Shown: positions 8,156 through 17,584 of the stretch, one piece after another
How positions within the stretch are numbered: position 1 is the stretch's first letter
Layout of the letters: the number at the start of each line of letters is the position of its first letter
NCBI RefSeq assembly: GCF_003574965.1
Contig: NZ_CP032317.1
Coordinates: 1,984,001-2,048,000, forward strand
Source: Hymenobacter oligotrophus
Lineage (GTDB): Bacteria; Bacteroidota; Bacteroidia; Cytophagales; Hymenobacteraceae
Direction of reading: 5' to 3'
Length of the DNA stretch: 64,000 nt
The notes under the pieces: generated by a model
The model's database searches: none
The model's input: the letters and a program-made list of their open reading frames with translations, nothing else
What the model was told of the DNA's origin: nothing
Translations under genes and position numbers: made by a program

Positions 8156-8982
8156 GAGGCTAGCGGTACGGATATAGGTGTGGCAGCGGGATTGGTAGTA
8201 GCAGCGGGCAGGTAAGCAGCCGGGAAAGAAATCCAAACGCGGGTTCCGGTTCCGGGGGCCGACTCGTGCCGCAATATACCCCGCAAAACGATAACGCGGC
8301 TACGTAAATTGGTTAAACCCAGGCCCGAACGACTGCCGGGAGCGGGCTGGACCTCGGTAGCAGCCAAGCTGAAACCAATACCGTTGTCGGCGTATTCGAT
8401 GCCCAGCCGATCGGGCCCGAATTGCAGGCGCACCACAATTTCGGTGGCCTGGGCGTGCTTAAGGCCGTTGCCGATGAGCTCCTGCACTACGCGGTACACG
8501 GCCAACTCGTGCTTGGCCGACATGCGCCGCGGTTCGCCTACTTGCTGCAGCACCACCCGGGGGCCACCCTCGGGAACCGCGCGGCAAAGGGTTTCGAGCG
8601 CAAACGACAGCCCGAATTTCTCGAGCACGGCTGGCAGCAGGTTGCGCGAAATGCGCCGCACTTCGGAAATGGCCTGATCGAGCATGGCCGACATTTCGCT
8701 GGTAGCCGCCGACTCGGGCATGGCACTTAGGTGCAGCTTCACGATGGACAGCATAGTGCCCACGGCGTCGTGCAAATCGGCTGCGATGCGCCGCCGCTCT
8801 TCTTCCTGCGCAAACAAGGCAGCCTCGAGGGCTTGCGATTGCGCCTGCTCCCGCTCGTGGCGCATCTCCTCTTGCTGCAGCAGCAGGCGGCGTTGGTAGC
8901 GCAACACAAAGCCCACAATGCCCACTGCCAGCACCAGCAGCACCGGCGTAACCAAGAGCACTGTTTTAAGCAAGGGACTCAT
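8152..8982 (-). CDS. NarX/LiaS-type sensor histidine kinase (HisKA_3)
   Basis: 276 residues. One transmembrane helix (about 7-28), a coiled coil (29-60), a HisKA_3 dimerisation domain with phospho-His71 (RRIAADLHDAVG), then HATPase_c with N box (ELIGNGLKHAQA), G1 (DNGIGFS, near 200) and G2 (GLGLTNLRSR). There is no periplasmic sensor domain, so it probably senses through the membrane or a partner. It phosphorylates the receiver encoded immediately downstream. The upstream 9000-9060 stretch is unusually AT-rich and is the likely promoter. Confidence 0.9.
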   Translation of the reverse strand: MSPLLKTVLLVTPVLLVLAVGIVGFVLRYQRRLLLQQEEMRHEREQAQSQALEAALFAQEEERRRIAADLHDAVGTMLSIVKLHLSAMPESAATSEMSAMLDQAISEVRRISRNLLPAVLEKFGLSFALETLCRAVPEGGPRVVLQQVGEPRRMSAKHELAVYRVVQELIGNGLKHAQATEIVVRLQFGPDRLGIEYADNGIGFSLAATEVQPAPGSRSGLGLTNLRSRVIVLRGILRHESAPGTGTRVWISFPAAYLPAATTNPAATPISVPLAS

Positions 8983-8999
8983 CGGACACTAAGCAGATA

Positions 9000-9060
9000 A
9001 AAGCACAGCCTAAACATATACAAAATATAATATAAACACTTATTAAGTCTACAAATGATG
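9000..9060 (-). promoter_or_regulatory. AT-rich upstream region of the two-component operon
   Basis: A roughly 60-bp AT-rich island in GC-rich DNA just upstream of the kinase start. On the minus strand it contains TATATTTTG, near the Bacteroidota TAnnTTTG -7 element but with one extra base in the spacer. Confidence 0.35.
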
Positions 9061-9191
9061 CCGCAACGAGCAACTGCCCAGCGTGTGGTTTGGCGGATTA
9101 AAATTACTAATATCCACTTGAACTCTTGCTGCCCAATGGCAGATTATTGGGCTGCCACTACCTTAAAATAAAGCAATTAGCCAACCGCGGC

Positions 9192-9884
9192 CTAGGTGCT
9201 TACCGCGCGGTGCGAAAGCGTTTTGGGCTGGGGGCGGCCGTCGCGCCACAAGGCAAGCGTCATCAGCACCAAGCCTATAAGGTAGGTGCCGTCGATGATC
9301 ATGCCCATCCAAAGATTGGCAAAGCCCTTTTCTTTTTTCATCAGGTAGCTGGTGACGGAGCCGGCGTAATAAATGGCCTGCGCCACGCTCACCACAAACA
9401 TAAAGTCGTACCAGGGGTTGAGGGCGCGCAACTGCAGCAGCCACTGCTCGAAGTAAAGCAGCACGAGGGCAAGCATAAGCATTACCTGCAAGGCGCGGGC
9501 GTATACATTGGGCCGATGAATGCCCGACCACCAGAAGGCGTCGGCTAGGCACACCAGCGTAAACACCACCCCCACCACCGGCAGCCAGCGCTTTACCCAA
9601 GGTTGGCGCAGCGCGTGGTAGTAGGCCCAGCCCAGCAGCCAGGTTTCGACGAGCACCGTGACGTGGAACAGGTACATGTTGGTGTGCAGCACCTTGCGGC
9701 TCCACATATCCACAAAGGCATCGGCGCTCCAGAACGCGAAGTACCCCACCACGATGCGGGCCGGTTTTGAAAGGCTACGCCAACGCCACAGTCCCAGCAC
9801 GGTGGGCACGAGCACGCCAAACATGGATGCACGGTTAAGGACCCTGCTCAGGACTTCGAGCCACTCGGGAATGGGCGTTGGCAT
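9192..9884 (-). CDS. seven-helix integral membrane protein of unknown function
   Basis: 230 residues with seven predicted transmembrane helices (about 18-33, 42-58, 68-90, 101-118, 131-150, 158-178, 190-212) and a short basic cytoplasmic tail. Aromatic-rich helices (for example FAFWSADAFVDMW) are notable. No transporter or enzyme motif recognised. The gene lies 16 bp downstream of the stop of the 9901-10212 gene on the same strand, so the two probably form an operon. Confidence 0.7.
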   Translation of the reverse strand: MPTPIPEWLEVLSRVLNRASMFGVLVPTVLGLWRWRSLSKPARIVVGYFAFWSADAFVDMWSRKVLHTNMYLFHVTVLVETWLLGWAYYHALRQPWVKRWLPVVGVVFTLVCLADAFWWSGIHRPNVYARALQVMLMLALVLLYFEQWLLQLRALNPWYDFMFVVSVAQAIYYAGSVTSYLMKKEKGFANLWMGMIIDGTYLIGLVLMTLALWRDGRPQPKTLSHRAVST

Positions 9885-9900
9885 AGCGTGGGGTAAACGG

Positions 9901-10212
9901 TTACTCGGCGCGGAACGGGCTGTTGTGGGCGCAGTAATCGGGGCACTCGAAGCCGCGGTTCAGCACCAATGAAGTTATGTCTTCGCCCTCGTTGTTGGCT
10001 GCCACGGCCACCAACGTGAGCTTATCGTCGGCTTTCAGCCCAAAGTAAAACCGGATGCCCTGCGCTCCGTCTTGCTCCAATAGCTTGAGTAGGTGCTCCT
10101 TCCCCAGGAACACCGCCTTGTTGGTGTTGATGTCGCGCTTCTGGTAACGCCCGGTTAAGGTTACGCCGTCTTCTTCAGAAATAAAGCTGCCTTCGTCGCC
10201 GGTAAATGTCAT
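9901..10212 (-). CDS. conserved hypothetical cytoplasmic protein
   Basis: 103 residues, no signal peptide or membrane segment. Strand-rich start (MTFTGDEGSFISEEDGVTLT) and a C-terminal ECPDYC motif with a later His, possibly metal binding. No family recognised. Likely first gene of a two-gene unit with the membrane protein at 9192. Upstream, 10213-10470 is non-coding and carries three CCTAGG motifs. Confidence 0.6.
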   Translation of the reverse strand: MTFTGDEGSFISEEDGVTLTGRYQKRDINTNKAVFLGKEHLLKLLEQDGAQGIRFYFGLKADDKLTLVAVAANNEGEDITSLVLNRGFECPDYCAHNSPFRAE

Positions 10213-10470
10213 TTGGGTAAAGGTTGTTGAGAGGTGGAATTAGGAGGAAGCAAGAAGCCCCTGATCGAGGCGCACAAATATATTGGTATTCAGATGTAAA
10301 CGGGTGCCCGCGTGGCGACGCAGCGGACGCCGGAAGACGTTGCAGGCAAGGCTTGTGGCAGGCCCCCGGCACCGGGATGCTTGCCCTAGGTGGTACTGGA
10401 GGCTGCTAGCTGGCTTGGCACCTAGGGCAAACGGCGGCAGCTACCGCCAGTGTACCTAGGCACGCGGTTC

Positions 10471-10728
10471 TTACAGCGCATCGTCGTCGGCAGCGCCGGC
10501 GGGTTCCTCGTCTTCGTCGTCGAGGGCGTCGAACACGCGGTCGAGGGAGGCCTCGGCGGTGCGCAGGCGCTGCTTGCAGAAGCGGATAAGCTCGGCGGCG
10601 CGCTGGGCGTTGGCCGTCAGGTCGTCGACATCCACATTTTCGGTTTCGAGGCGGCGAAGCAAGGTTTCGAGCTCGGCAATGGCGTCGCGGTAGGTACGGT
10701 CGGGCGAGGTAGCGTCGGGAGTGGGCAT
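10471..10728 (-). CDS. xseB: exodeoxyribonuclease VII small subunit
   Basis: 85 residues, the usual XseB size. The helical-hairpin core YRDAIAELETLLRRLETENV continues to ARAAELIRFCKQRL-like helices and an acidic tail (DALDDEDEE). It binds the C-terminal coiled coil of XseA; the complex degrades single-stranded DNA. It starts 1 bp after the xseA stop, so the pair is co-translated. Confidence 0.93.
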   Translation of the reverse strand: MPTPDATSPDRTYRDAIAELETLLRRLETENVDVDDLTANAQRAAELIRFCKQRLRTAEASLDRVFDALDDEDEEPAGAADDDAL

Positions 10729-10729
10729 A

Positions 10730-12232
10730 CTAAAAGGAAAGCGGATCGGGAGGGGCTGCCAAATCGACCACCTGCACCGGCAAGGGGCCTTCCGGCAATT
10801 GCAGCAGCAACAGCGTGCCGGCGGGCGTGGCGGGCGTAATGGGGTGCAGGCTATCGGCGCGCAGGTAGCCGCGCTGGCCTAGGTGCTGGGGGTCGAGGGA
10901 GGCGTGGCGGGTAACGGCCGCCGCCAAAGCCAAGGCGTGGCGCGCGGTGGCACGCACGGCGGCCACCTCCAGCTGGTAGCGCTGGCGCAGCAAAGCCTCG
11001 CGGCGGCGTTGGTGCAGCTGCCGGAAGCGGCGCAGCACCAGCCGCCCTAGGTGGCGCACGCGCCGGCGCTGGCGGTCGGCGGCTTGCAGGGCGGCGCGGC
11101 GCAAGTGCTGCTGCTGGCCGGTAAGCTGGCGGGCTTCGCGCAACAGGGCTTCGCGTGGGGTTTCGGTGGCGCGGCGCAAGCGTTGGCGCAGTGCGGTTTG
11201 CTCTTGCCCGATGCGCCCTTGGCTTAGCTGCACCACCTGCCGACCTAGGCGCTGCAGCGCCGTCCCGTACTGGCCAAGCTGCTGGGTACACAGCTCATGA
11301 ATGCGCACGCCGTAGCCGTTGAAAGCTGCCTCGAGGCGGGCCAGCCGCTCAACCAAAAAAATAGCGGCGGCGGTGGGCGTTTTCAGGGAGGTATGGGCCG
11401 TGAGGTCGCACACGGCCTCGTCGCGGTCGTGGCCAATGCCGGTGAGTACGGGCAGCGGAAACGCCCCGATGGCCGCCGCCAGGCCGTAGTCGTCGAAGCA
11501 CAGCAGATCGGTACGCGAGCCGCCCCCGCGGATGATGATTACCGCATCGAACTGGCTACGCTGCCGCTTGATTTGCTCCAGCGCGGCCAGGATGCTGGCC
11601 GGCGCCTCTTGCCCCTGCATGGCCGCCGGAAACAGGGCCACGCTAAAGGCGTACGGGGCTTCTTCGAGCTGCCGCACAAAGTCCTGCCAGCCCGCAGCCG
11701 TAGCCGACGAAATGACGGCCAAGCGCTGCGGAGCCAGCGCCAGCGAGAGGCGCTTGTTGCGCTGAAGAAGGTCGCGGGCTTCGAGCTTGGCAATGGTTTC
11801 GGCGCGCTGCCGGGCCAGGTCGCCTACGGTGTAGGAAGCATCGAGGGCGATGATGTCGAGGCTGAGGCCGTATTGCTCGTGAAAGCGCACTTGGCAGCGG
11901 GCCAGCACGCGCATGCCCGCGCGCAGTGGCTGCCCGGTTTGCTGCTCAAAATGCGGCCCCAGCGCCTCGTAGCGGTTGCGCCAGATGGTGGCCCGCACCT
12001 GCGTGCGCACCTCGGCCCCGCCCGCGCCGGTGGCGGGGTCGGTGAGGGTAAGGTAACAATGCCCGGCGCCAAAACGCGGCAGGGTAAGCTCGGCTATTTC
12101 AGCCGTAACCCAGTAGGCATCGTCGAACGCCAGGGCCAAAACATCGCGCACCCGGCGCAGCAGCTCGGCCAACGGCACGGGCGCCAGCGCAAGCTGCGGA
12201 GCAACGGTACGACGGGAATTACGAAGGGCCAT
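10730..12232 (-). CDS. xseA: exodeoxyribonuclease VII large subunit
   Basis: 500 residues. N-terminal OB-fold for DNA binding (about 15-125; WVTAEIAELTLPRFGAGHCY). The catalytic core contains IIIRGGGSRTDLLCFDD near 230-245 and GIGHDRDEAVCDLTAHTSLKTPTAAA near 260-285. A long Arg/Gln/Leu-rich coiled coil (about 300-430) docks XseB. The family N-terminus is normally less extended; the first 20 residues here are variable. Divergent from the DUF892 gene at 12414. Confidence 0.94.
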   Translation of the reverse strand: MALRNSRRTVAPQLALAPVPLAELLRRVRDVLALAFDDAYWVTAEIAELTLPRFGAGHCYLTLTDPATGAGGAEVRTQVRATIWRNRYEALGPHFEQQTGQPLRAGMRVLARCQVRFHEQYGLSLDIIALDASYTVGDLARQRAETIAKLEARDLLQRNKRLSLALAPQRLAVISSATAAGWQDFVRQLEEAPYAFSVALFPAAMQGQEAPASILAALEQIKRQRSQFDAVIIIRGGGSRTDLLCFDDYGLAAAIGAFPLPVLTGIGHDRDEAVCDLTAHTSLKTPTAAAIFLVERLARLEAAFNGYGVRIHELCTQQLGQYGTALQRLGRQVVQLSQGRIGQEQTALRQRLRRATETPREALLREARQLTGQQQHLRRAALQAADRQRRRVRHLGRLVLRRFRQLHQRRREALLRQRYQLEVAAVRATARHALALAAAVTRHASLDPQHLGQRGYLRADSLHPITPATPAGTLLLLQLPEGPLPVQVVDLAAPPDPLSF

Positions 12233-12413
12233 GCAACCTGCAAGGTACAGAAACCGCCCGGGCCAGCCACCATGGCTCCGCGCTTAATCGGCCAAAAGGC
12301 GGGCATTCTTCTCAACCCTGCTTTGCCTCGGTGCGTACATCATGCCCACTACGCTGTTAGTTAGTGCTTCGCCAGTAAGTACCTGTTCACCATCACCCAA
12401 ACACCTCATTATT

Positions 12414-12917
12414 ATGTCATTCTTTGAAGGTAAACTGAACTCGCTCGAAGACCTGTTCGCCGAGCAACTGAAAGACTTGTACAGCGCCGAAACGCAGCTG
12501 GTGAAAGCCCTGCCGATGATGGCCCAAGAAGCCAACGACCCGCGCCTGCGCCAGGCATTTGAAACTCACCTGCAGGAAACCCAAAACCAGGTAGCCCGCC
12601 TCGAGCAAATCGGCCGCGGCCTCAACCTCGACCTAGGCGGCCACACCTGCAAAGCCATGCAGGGCCTGGTAGCTGAAGGCAAGGAAACCCTGAGCGAAAA
12701 CGCTACCCACGAGGTAAAAGACGCCGCCCTAATTGCCGCTTCGCAGCGCATCGAGCACTACGAAATTTCGGGCTACGGCACCGCGCGCCACTTTGCTGAG
12801 CGCCTGGGCCACACCGAGGCGGCCTCGCTGCTCTCGCAAACCCTGCAAGAAGAACAACTCACTGACACCAAGCTGAATGATCTGGCCAAAGGCTATATCA
12901 ACCAGCGTGCTATGTAA
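12414..12917 (+). CDS. YciE/YciF-like ferroxidase-fold protein (DUF892)
   Basis: 167 residues from the ATG at 12414, chosen because MSFFEGKLNSLEDLFAEQLKDLYSAE is the canonical start of the family. It is a ferritin-like four-helix protein; acidic and His candidate di-metal ligands lie in DLYSAETQL, LQETQNQVARLEQI, RIEHYEISGYG and EEQLTDTKL. Linked to stress responses in other bacteria, with no proven enzyme activity. Single-gene unit ended by a hairpin at 12949. Confidence 0.88.
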   Translation: MSFFEGKLNSLEDLFAEQLKDLYSAETQLVKALPMMAQEANDPRLRQAFETHLQETQNQVARLEQIGRGLNLDLGGHTCKAMQGLVAEGKETLSENATHEVKDAALIAASQRIEHYEISGYGTARHFAERLGHTEAASLLSQTLQEEQLTDTKLNDLAKGYINQRAM

Positions 12918-12948
12918 GGAACGCGGGCAGCCGGCCCCGTTTTTTCAG

Positions 12949-12977
12949 AAAAAGCCTGCAACGCGCAGGCTTTTTTT
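12949..12977 (+). terminator. rho-independent terminator
   Basis: Stem aaaaagcctgc / gcaggcttttt with a 5-base loop and a 7-T run, directly after the DUF892 gene. Confidence 0.85.
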
Positions 12978-13110
12978 GTGTCCGTGGAAGCTGAGCAGAA
13001 GCAGCGCTGCCTCCACGCCCAAAACTTTCTGCCCGCCCTAGGTTGTTATAGGCGGCCTTGCCGGATGGGGCCCGCGCCCCGCACTTTTTGCGTTCTTACT
13101 TACCCCTCTC

Positions 13111-14286
13111 ATGCCACAAATTGAGCCGTTAACCGACTCCGCGAACGTGCATAACGAGTACGACCACGAACCCCGCCGCGGCGGGGCGTGGCGTTGGTGG
13201 CTGCTAGCCGCGGCCGTGGTGGCCGCACTGGCCTTTGTCAAGATCAAATTCTTCCCGTCGCCGACGGCCGACGGCGGCAAAGGCGGTGTGGGCAAAGGCG
13301 GCCCCGGCGCGACCGGCGCTGGCAAGGGCGGCGGACCGGGCGGCCGCGGCGCCGCCGTACCGGCGCAGGTGTACGTGGTGCAGCTTACGCGCCTAACTGA
13401 TGCCGTAGCGGCTACGGGCTCGGTGCTAGCCGACGAGCAGGTAACCATCCGGAGCGAAGTGAACGGCCGGATTACCAGCCTCAACTTCCGGGAGGGGCAG
13501 CCGGTGAGCAAGGGCCAGCTGCTGCTCACCATCAACGCCGACGAGATACAGGCCCAGCTGCAGAAGCTGCGCTACAACATCAAGCTGTTCAGCGACCAGG
13601 AAAAGCGCCAGCGCACCCTGCTCGAAAAAGAGTTTATCAGCCAGCAGGAATACGAGCAGGCCAACAACCAGCTGCTTACGGCCCGCGCCGATTTGCAGGC
13701 GCTGCAGGCCCAGCTGGCCAAGGCCTACGTGCGGGCCCCGTTCAGCGGCATTGCGGGGCTGCGCTCGGTGTCGCAGGGCGCTTACGTATCGCCCAACACG
13801 CCCATTACCACGGTTTCGCGCATTACGCCGGTTAAGGTTGATTTTGCCGTGCCGGGCCGCTACGCCAACGCCGTGAAAGCCGGCGACGTGGTGGAAGTGC
13901 TCGACGAGGCCAACGGCAAAAAATACCAGGCCAAGGTCTACGCCATCAACCCGCAGATCGACCCGGTTTCGCGGACGCTTTCGGTGCGGGCTACTTACCC
14001 CAACACCAAGCAGGAGCTACGCCCCGGCGCGTTTGTGCGCGTAAACCTGCAAATCGGGCAAGTAGAAGAAGCCATTCAGGTGCCCACCGAGGCCGTGTCG
14101 CCCGAGGCTAGTGGCTACCGCGTGTTTAAGGTGGTGGGCGGCAAGGCCCAGCCGCAGCCCGTGAAAATCGGCATCCGTTCCGAAAAGCTCATTCAGGTTA
14201 CCGAGGGCCTAGGTGCCGGCGACACCATTTTGCGCACCGGCATCCTGCAGGTGAAGCCCGGTGATAAGATTAAGGTACAGCAGTAA
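13111..14286 (+). CDS. RND efflux periplasmic adaptor (membrane fusion protein)
   Basis: 391 residues. Cytoplasmic N-terminus of about 28 residues, one transmembrane anchor (about 29-46), then an unusual Gly/Lys-rich flexible linker (about 55-85). The adaptor follows: barrel-sandwich lipoyl half-motifs (VTIRSEVNGRITSLNFREGQPVSKGQLL), an alpha-hairpin (about 150-200), the second lipoyl half (YVRAPFSGIAGLRSVSQGAYV) and beta-barrel and membrane-proximal domains to the end. It bridges the pump at 14418 and the channel near 17740. Confidence 0.92.
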   Translation: MPQIEPLTDSANVHNEYDHEPRRGGAWRWWLLAAAVVAALAFVKIKFFPSPTADGGKGGVGKGGPGATGAGKGGGPGGRGAAVPAQVYVVQLTRLTDAVAATGSVLADEQVTIRSEVNGRITSLNFREGQPVSKGQLLLTINADEIQAQLQKLRYNIKLFSDQEKRQRTLLEKEFISQQEYEQANNQLLTARADLQALQAQLAKAYVRAPFSGIAGLRSVSQGAYVSPNTPITTVSRITPVKVDFAVPGRYANAVKAGDVVEVLDEANGKKYQAKVYAINPQIDPVSRTLSVRATYPNTKQELRPGAFVRVNLQIGQVEEAIQVPTEAVSPEASGYRVFKVVGGKAQPQPVKIGIRSEKLIQVTEGLGAGDTILRTGILQVKPGDKIKVQQ

Positions 14287-14298
14287 TGTGCAGACGGT

Positions 14299-14399
14299 GT
14301 TTCTCGCTGAGGTTCGCAGAGGTGGGCGCGGAGGTGTGCTGAGTTGTTGATGCCTCCGCGAACCTCGGCGCCTTTCCTCTGCGAACCTCAGCGAGAAAC
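14299..14399. repeat. palindromic intergenic element inside the RND operon
   Basis: 24-bp perfect inverted arms (left 14299-14322, core tcgctgaggttcgcagagg; right 14376-14399) enclose a weaker inner dyad (gcggagg / cctccgc). The element fills almost the whole space between adaptor and pump genes. In RNA it would fold into a long hairpin and could lower pump expression or protect the adaptor mRNA. Confidence 0.8.
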
Positions 14400-14417
14400 C
14401 GACTAAGAAAGAATACC

Positions 14418-17400
14418 ATGAGTTTATCATCCACCAGTATTAGCCGGCCGGTACTCGCCATTGTGATGAGCTTGGTTATCGTGCTCTTCGGCGTTATCGG
14501 CTACCGTTACCTTTCGGTGCGCGAGTACCCTAGCGTCGATCCGCCGATCATCACGGTGTCGTCGAACTACACGGGTGCCTCGGCCGACGTAATTCAGTCG
14601 CAGGTAACGGAGCCGCTCGAGGAAGCCCTGAACGGCATTGCGGGCATCAAAAACCTGACCTCGACCTCGCGCGACGGCCGCTCGACCATTACCGTGGAGT
14701 TCGACCTGGAAACCGACTTGGAGGCCGCCGCCAACGACGTGCGCGACAAGGTATCGGGCGCCGCGGGCCGCCTGCCGCGCGACATGGACCCGGCTACCGT
14801 GAGCAAGGCCAACGCCGACTCGCAGCCGATTGTGATGACCTACCTCAGCTCGGATAGCCGCACGCTGCTCGAGCTAACCGACTACGCCAACAACACCCTG
14901 AAGGAACGCCTGCAGACAATTCCGGGTGTATCGGAGGTGCGCGTGTACGGCGAGCGGAAGTACTCCATGCGCCTGTGGCTCGACCCGGTGCGCCTGACCG
15001 CGCTGCGTGTGAGCCCCGTGGAGGTGCAGCAGGCCCTGGCCCGCGAAAACGTGGAGCTGCCCTCGGGCGCGGTGCAGGGCACTAACACTCAGCTCACGCT
15101 CCGTACCATGGGCCGCTTGTCGTCAGAGAAGGACTTTAACAACCTCATCCTGCGCCGCGATTCCACTTCGCTTATTCGCATGTCGGATGTGGGCTACGCC
15201 GAGCTGTACCCCGAAAACGACCAAACCATTTTCCGGGTGAACGGCGTGCCGATGGTGGGCATGGCCGTCATTCCGCAGCCCGGCTCCAACCAAATCGAAA
15301 TTGCCGACGAGTTCAACAAGCGCCTCGAGCAGTACCGCGGCGACTTGCCCAAGGACCTGAAGCTGAGCCCCGGCTTCGACAACTCCATCTTCATCCGCAA
15401 CTCGCTCAACGAGGTGAAGCACACCATCTTCGAGGCCTTTGTGCTCGTGGTGGTTATCATCTTCCTGTTTTTGCGCGACTGGCGCTCCACGCTGATTCCG
15501 GTGGTGGCCATTCCGGTGTCGTTGGTGGGTATCTTCTTCGTGATGTACTTGCTCAACTTCTCCATCAACGTGCTCACCATGCTGGGCATCGTACTGGCCA
15601 TTGGCCTGGTGGTCGACGACGCCATTGTGGTGCTCGAGAACATTTACGCCCGCATCGAGGCGGGCGAGTCGCCGATGGAAGCTGCCCAAAAAGGCTCGGC
15701 CGAAATCTTCTTCGCCATCGTCTCAACCACCGTTGTACTGGCGGCGGTGTTCTTGCCGGTGGTGTTCCTCGAGGGCATCACGGGCCGCTTGTTCCGCGAG
15801 TTCGGCATTGTGGTAGCGGGCTCGGTGCTGATATCGGCGTTTGTGTCGCTCACGCTCACGCCCATGATGTGCTCGCGTTTGCTGAAGCACCAGGAGCAGC
15901 ACAACTGGTTTTACCGCAAAACCGAGCCCTTTTTCGAGAAGCTTACCAACGGCTACCGCAGCAGCCTCGAGTCGTTTTTGGCGGAGCGCAAGTGGGCCTG
16001 GCTGGTGGTGCTGGCTACCCTAGGTGGCTCGTATTACTTTTTCCAAACGATACCCTCGGAGCTGGCGCCGGTAGAAGACCGCAGCCGCATCAACGTAAAC
16101 GCCACGGGCCCCGAGGGCGCCTCGTTTGAGTTTATGGACCAGTACATGACCAAGCTCACGAAGGTGGTGCTCGACTCGACGGGCCAGAACCTCAGCAGCG
16201 TGTTCACGGTAACCTCGCCGGGCTTTGGCGGCGGCGGCGGCACCAACTCGGGCATTGCTCGCGTGCTGCTGGTGGATGCCGACAAGCGCGAGCAAACCCA
16301 GCAGCAGCTCAACGACGCGTTGAGCGGCGGCGTGAAGCAACTCTCGGAAGCCCGCACCTCCGTATCGCAAGACCAAAGCATTGGCTCGGGTGGCGGCGGC
16401 GGCTTGCCGGTGCAGTTTGTGCTGCAAACCCAGGATTTTGACAAGCTGCGAACGGCCGTGCCTAAGTTCCTGGAAGCGGCTCGCCAAGACCCCACTTTCC
16501 AGTTCGTGGACGTGAACCTGAAGTTCAACAAGCCCGAACTACGCGTAATTATCGACCGCGAAAAGGCCCAAACCCTAGGTGTATCGGTGCAGGATATTTC
16601 GCAGGTGCTGCAGGCAGGCCTAAGCGGCCAGCGCTACGGCTATTTTATCCGGGAGGGCAAGCAGTACCAGATTATCGGGCAGGTAGCGCGCGAAAACCGC
16701 AATCAGCCGCTCGATGTGCGCCTGCTAACGGTGAAAAACCGCAGCGGCCAACTGGTGCAGCTCGACAACGTAATTCGGCTGGAAGAAAGCAGCACGCCGC
16801 CGCAGCTGTTTCGCTTCAACCGCTACAACTCGGCCACCGTGTCGGCCTCGTTGGCGAAGGGCAAAACCCTGGGCGACGGCATTGCCGCCATGCGCCGCAT
16901 TGCCCAAGAAAACCTCGACGACACGTTCTCGACGGAGCTTTCGGGTGCCTCGCGCGACTTCGAGGAAAGCTCCTCATCGCTGCTATTCGCCTTTGGCCTG
17001 GCGCTGCTGCTGATTTACCTCACGCTGGCAGCCCAGTTCGAGAGCTTCAAGGACCCCGCCATCATCATGGTAACGGTGCCGCTGGCCTTGGCCGGTGCCT
17101 TGCTCAGCCTGTGGTACTTCAACCAGTCGCTCAACATCTTCTCGCAAATCGGCGTGATTATGCTGATCGGCCTGGTTACCAAAAACGGCATCCTGATTGT
17201 GGAGTTTGCCAACCAGCGGGCCGAGCAGGGCGTGCATTACATGGAGGCACTGGTAGAGGCTTCGGCCACGCGCTTCCGCCCCATTCTGATGACCTCGCTG
17301 TGCGCCATCCTGGGCATCCTGCCGATTGCTTTGGCTACGGGCGCGGGCGCTCTGAGCCGCCGCGCCATGGGCATTGGCGTGGTGGGCGGCTTGCTGTTCT

Positions 17401-17516
17401 CCACCATCCTCACGCTGTACATCGTGCCGGTTATGTATTCGTATTTCGCCACGGCCAAAAACCGCAAGCACCGCGTGCAGCCCGCGGAAGAAGCCGAGGT
17501 GTCGGCGGTGGCGTAG
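14418..17516 (+). CDS. RND-family multidrug efflux permease (HAE-1 type)
   Basis: 1032 residues, full length for AcrB/MexB-type pumps. The first transmembrane helix starts at residue 10 (PVLAIVMSLVIVLFGVIGYR). The proton-relay aspartates are Asp400/Asp401 in IGLVVDDAIVVLENI, with the partner Lys near residue 921 in LVTKNGILIVEFANQ. Porter and docking domains lie between helices 1-2 and 7-8; a Gly-rich loop (FGGGGGTNSG) sits in the second porter half. Proton-driven export of drugs, detergents or metabolites; substrate unknown. Middle gene of a tripartite set. Confidence 0.95.
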   Translation: MSLSSTSISRPVLAIVMSLVIVLFGVIGYRYLSVREYPSVDPPIITVSSNYTGASADVIQSQVTEPLEEALNGIAGIKNLTSTSRDGRSTITVEFDLETDLEAAANDVRDKVSGAAGRLPRDMDPATVSKANADSQPIVMTYLSSDSRTLLELTDYANNTLKERLQTIPGVSEVRVYGERKYSMRLWLDPVRLTALRVSPVEVQQALARENVELPSGAVQGTNTQLTLRTMGRLSSEKDFNNLILRRDSTSLIRMSDVGYAELYPENDQTIFRVNGVPMVGMAVIPQPGSNQIEIADEFNKRLEQYRGDLPKDLKLSPGFDNSIFIRNSLNEVKHTIFEAFVLVVVIIFLFLRDWRSTLIPVVAIPVSLVGIFFVMYLLNFSINVLTMLGIVLAIGLVVDDAIVVLENIYARIEAGESPMEAAQKGSAEIFFAIVSTTVVLAAVFLPVVFLEGITGRLFREFGIVVAGSVLISAFVSLTLTPMMCSRLLKHQEQHNWFYRKTEPFFEKLTNGYRSSLESFLAERKWAWLVVLATLGGSYYFFQTIPSELAPVEDRSRINVNATGPEGASFEFMDQYMTKLTKVVLDSTGQNLSSVFTVTSPGFGGGGGTNSGIARVLLVDADKREQTQQQLNDALSGGVKQLSEARTSVSQDQSIGSGGGGGLPVQFVLQTQDFDKLRTAVPKFLEAARQDPTFQFVDVNLKFNKPELRVIIDREKAQTLGVSVQDISQVLQAGLSGQRYGYFIREGKQYQIIGQVARENRNQPLDVRLLTVKNRSGQLVQLDNVIRLEESSTPPQLFRFNRYNSATVSASLAKGKTLGDGIAAMRRIAQENLDDTFSTELSGASRDFEESSSSLLFAFGLALLLIYLTLAAQFESFKDPAIIMVTVPLALAGALLSLWYFNQSLNIFSQIGVIMLIGLVTKNGILIVEFANQRAEQGVHYMEALVEASATRFRPILMTSLCAILGILPIALATGAGALSRRAMGIGVVGGLLFSTILTLYIVPVMYSYFATAKNRKHRVQPAEEAEVSAVA

Positions 17517-17526
17517 CAACCTCAAG

Positions 17527-17570
17527 GGACCCCTGCGGGGCACGGCCCCCTCTCCAGAAGACAGGGGGAG
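17527..17570. repeat. degenerate gene-end palindrome
   Basis: Imperfect copy of the recurring word ccccctctcc...gagaggggg found also near 17644, 23012, 24215 and 24500. Here only ggccccctctccag...acagggggagcc is recognisable. Confidence 0.5.
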
Positions 17571-17584
17571 CCTGACGACCTAGG

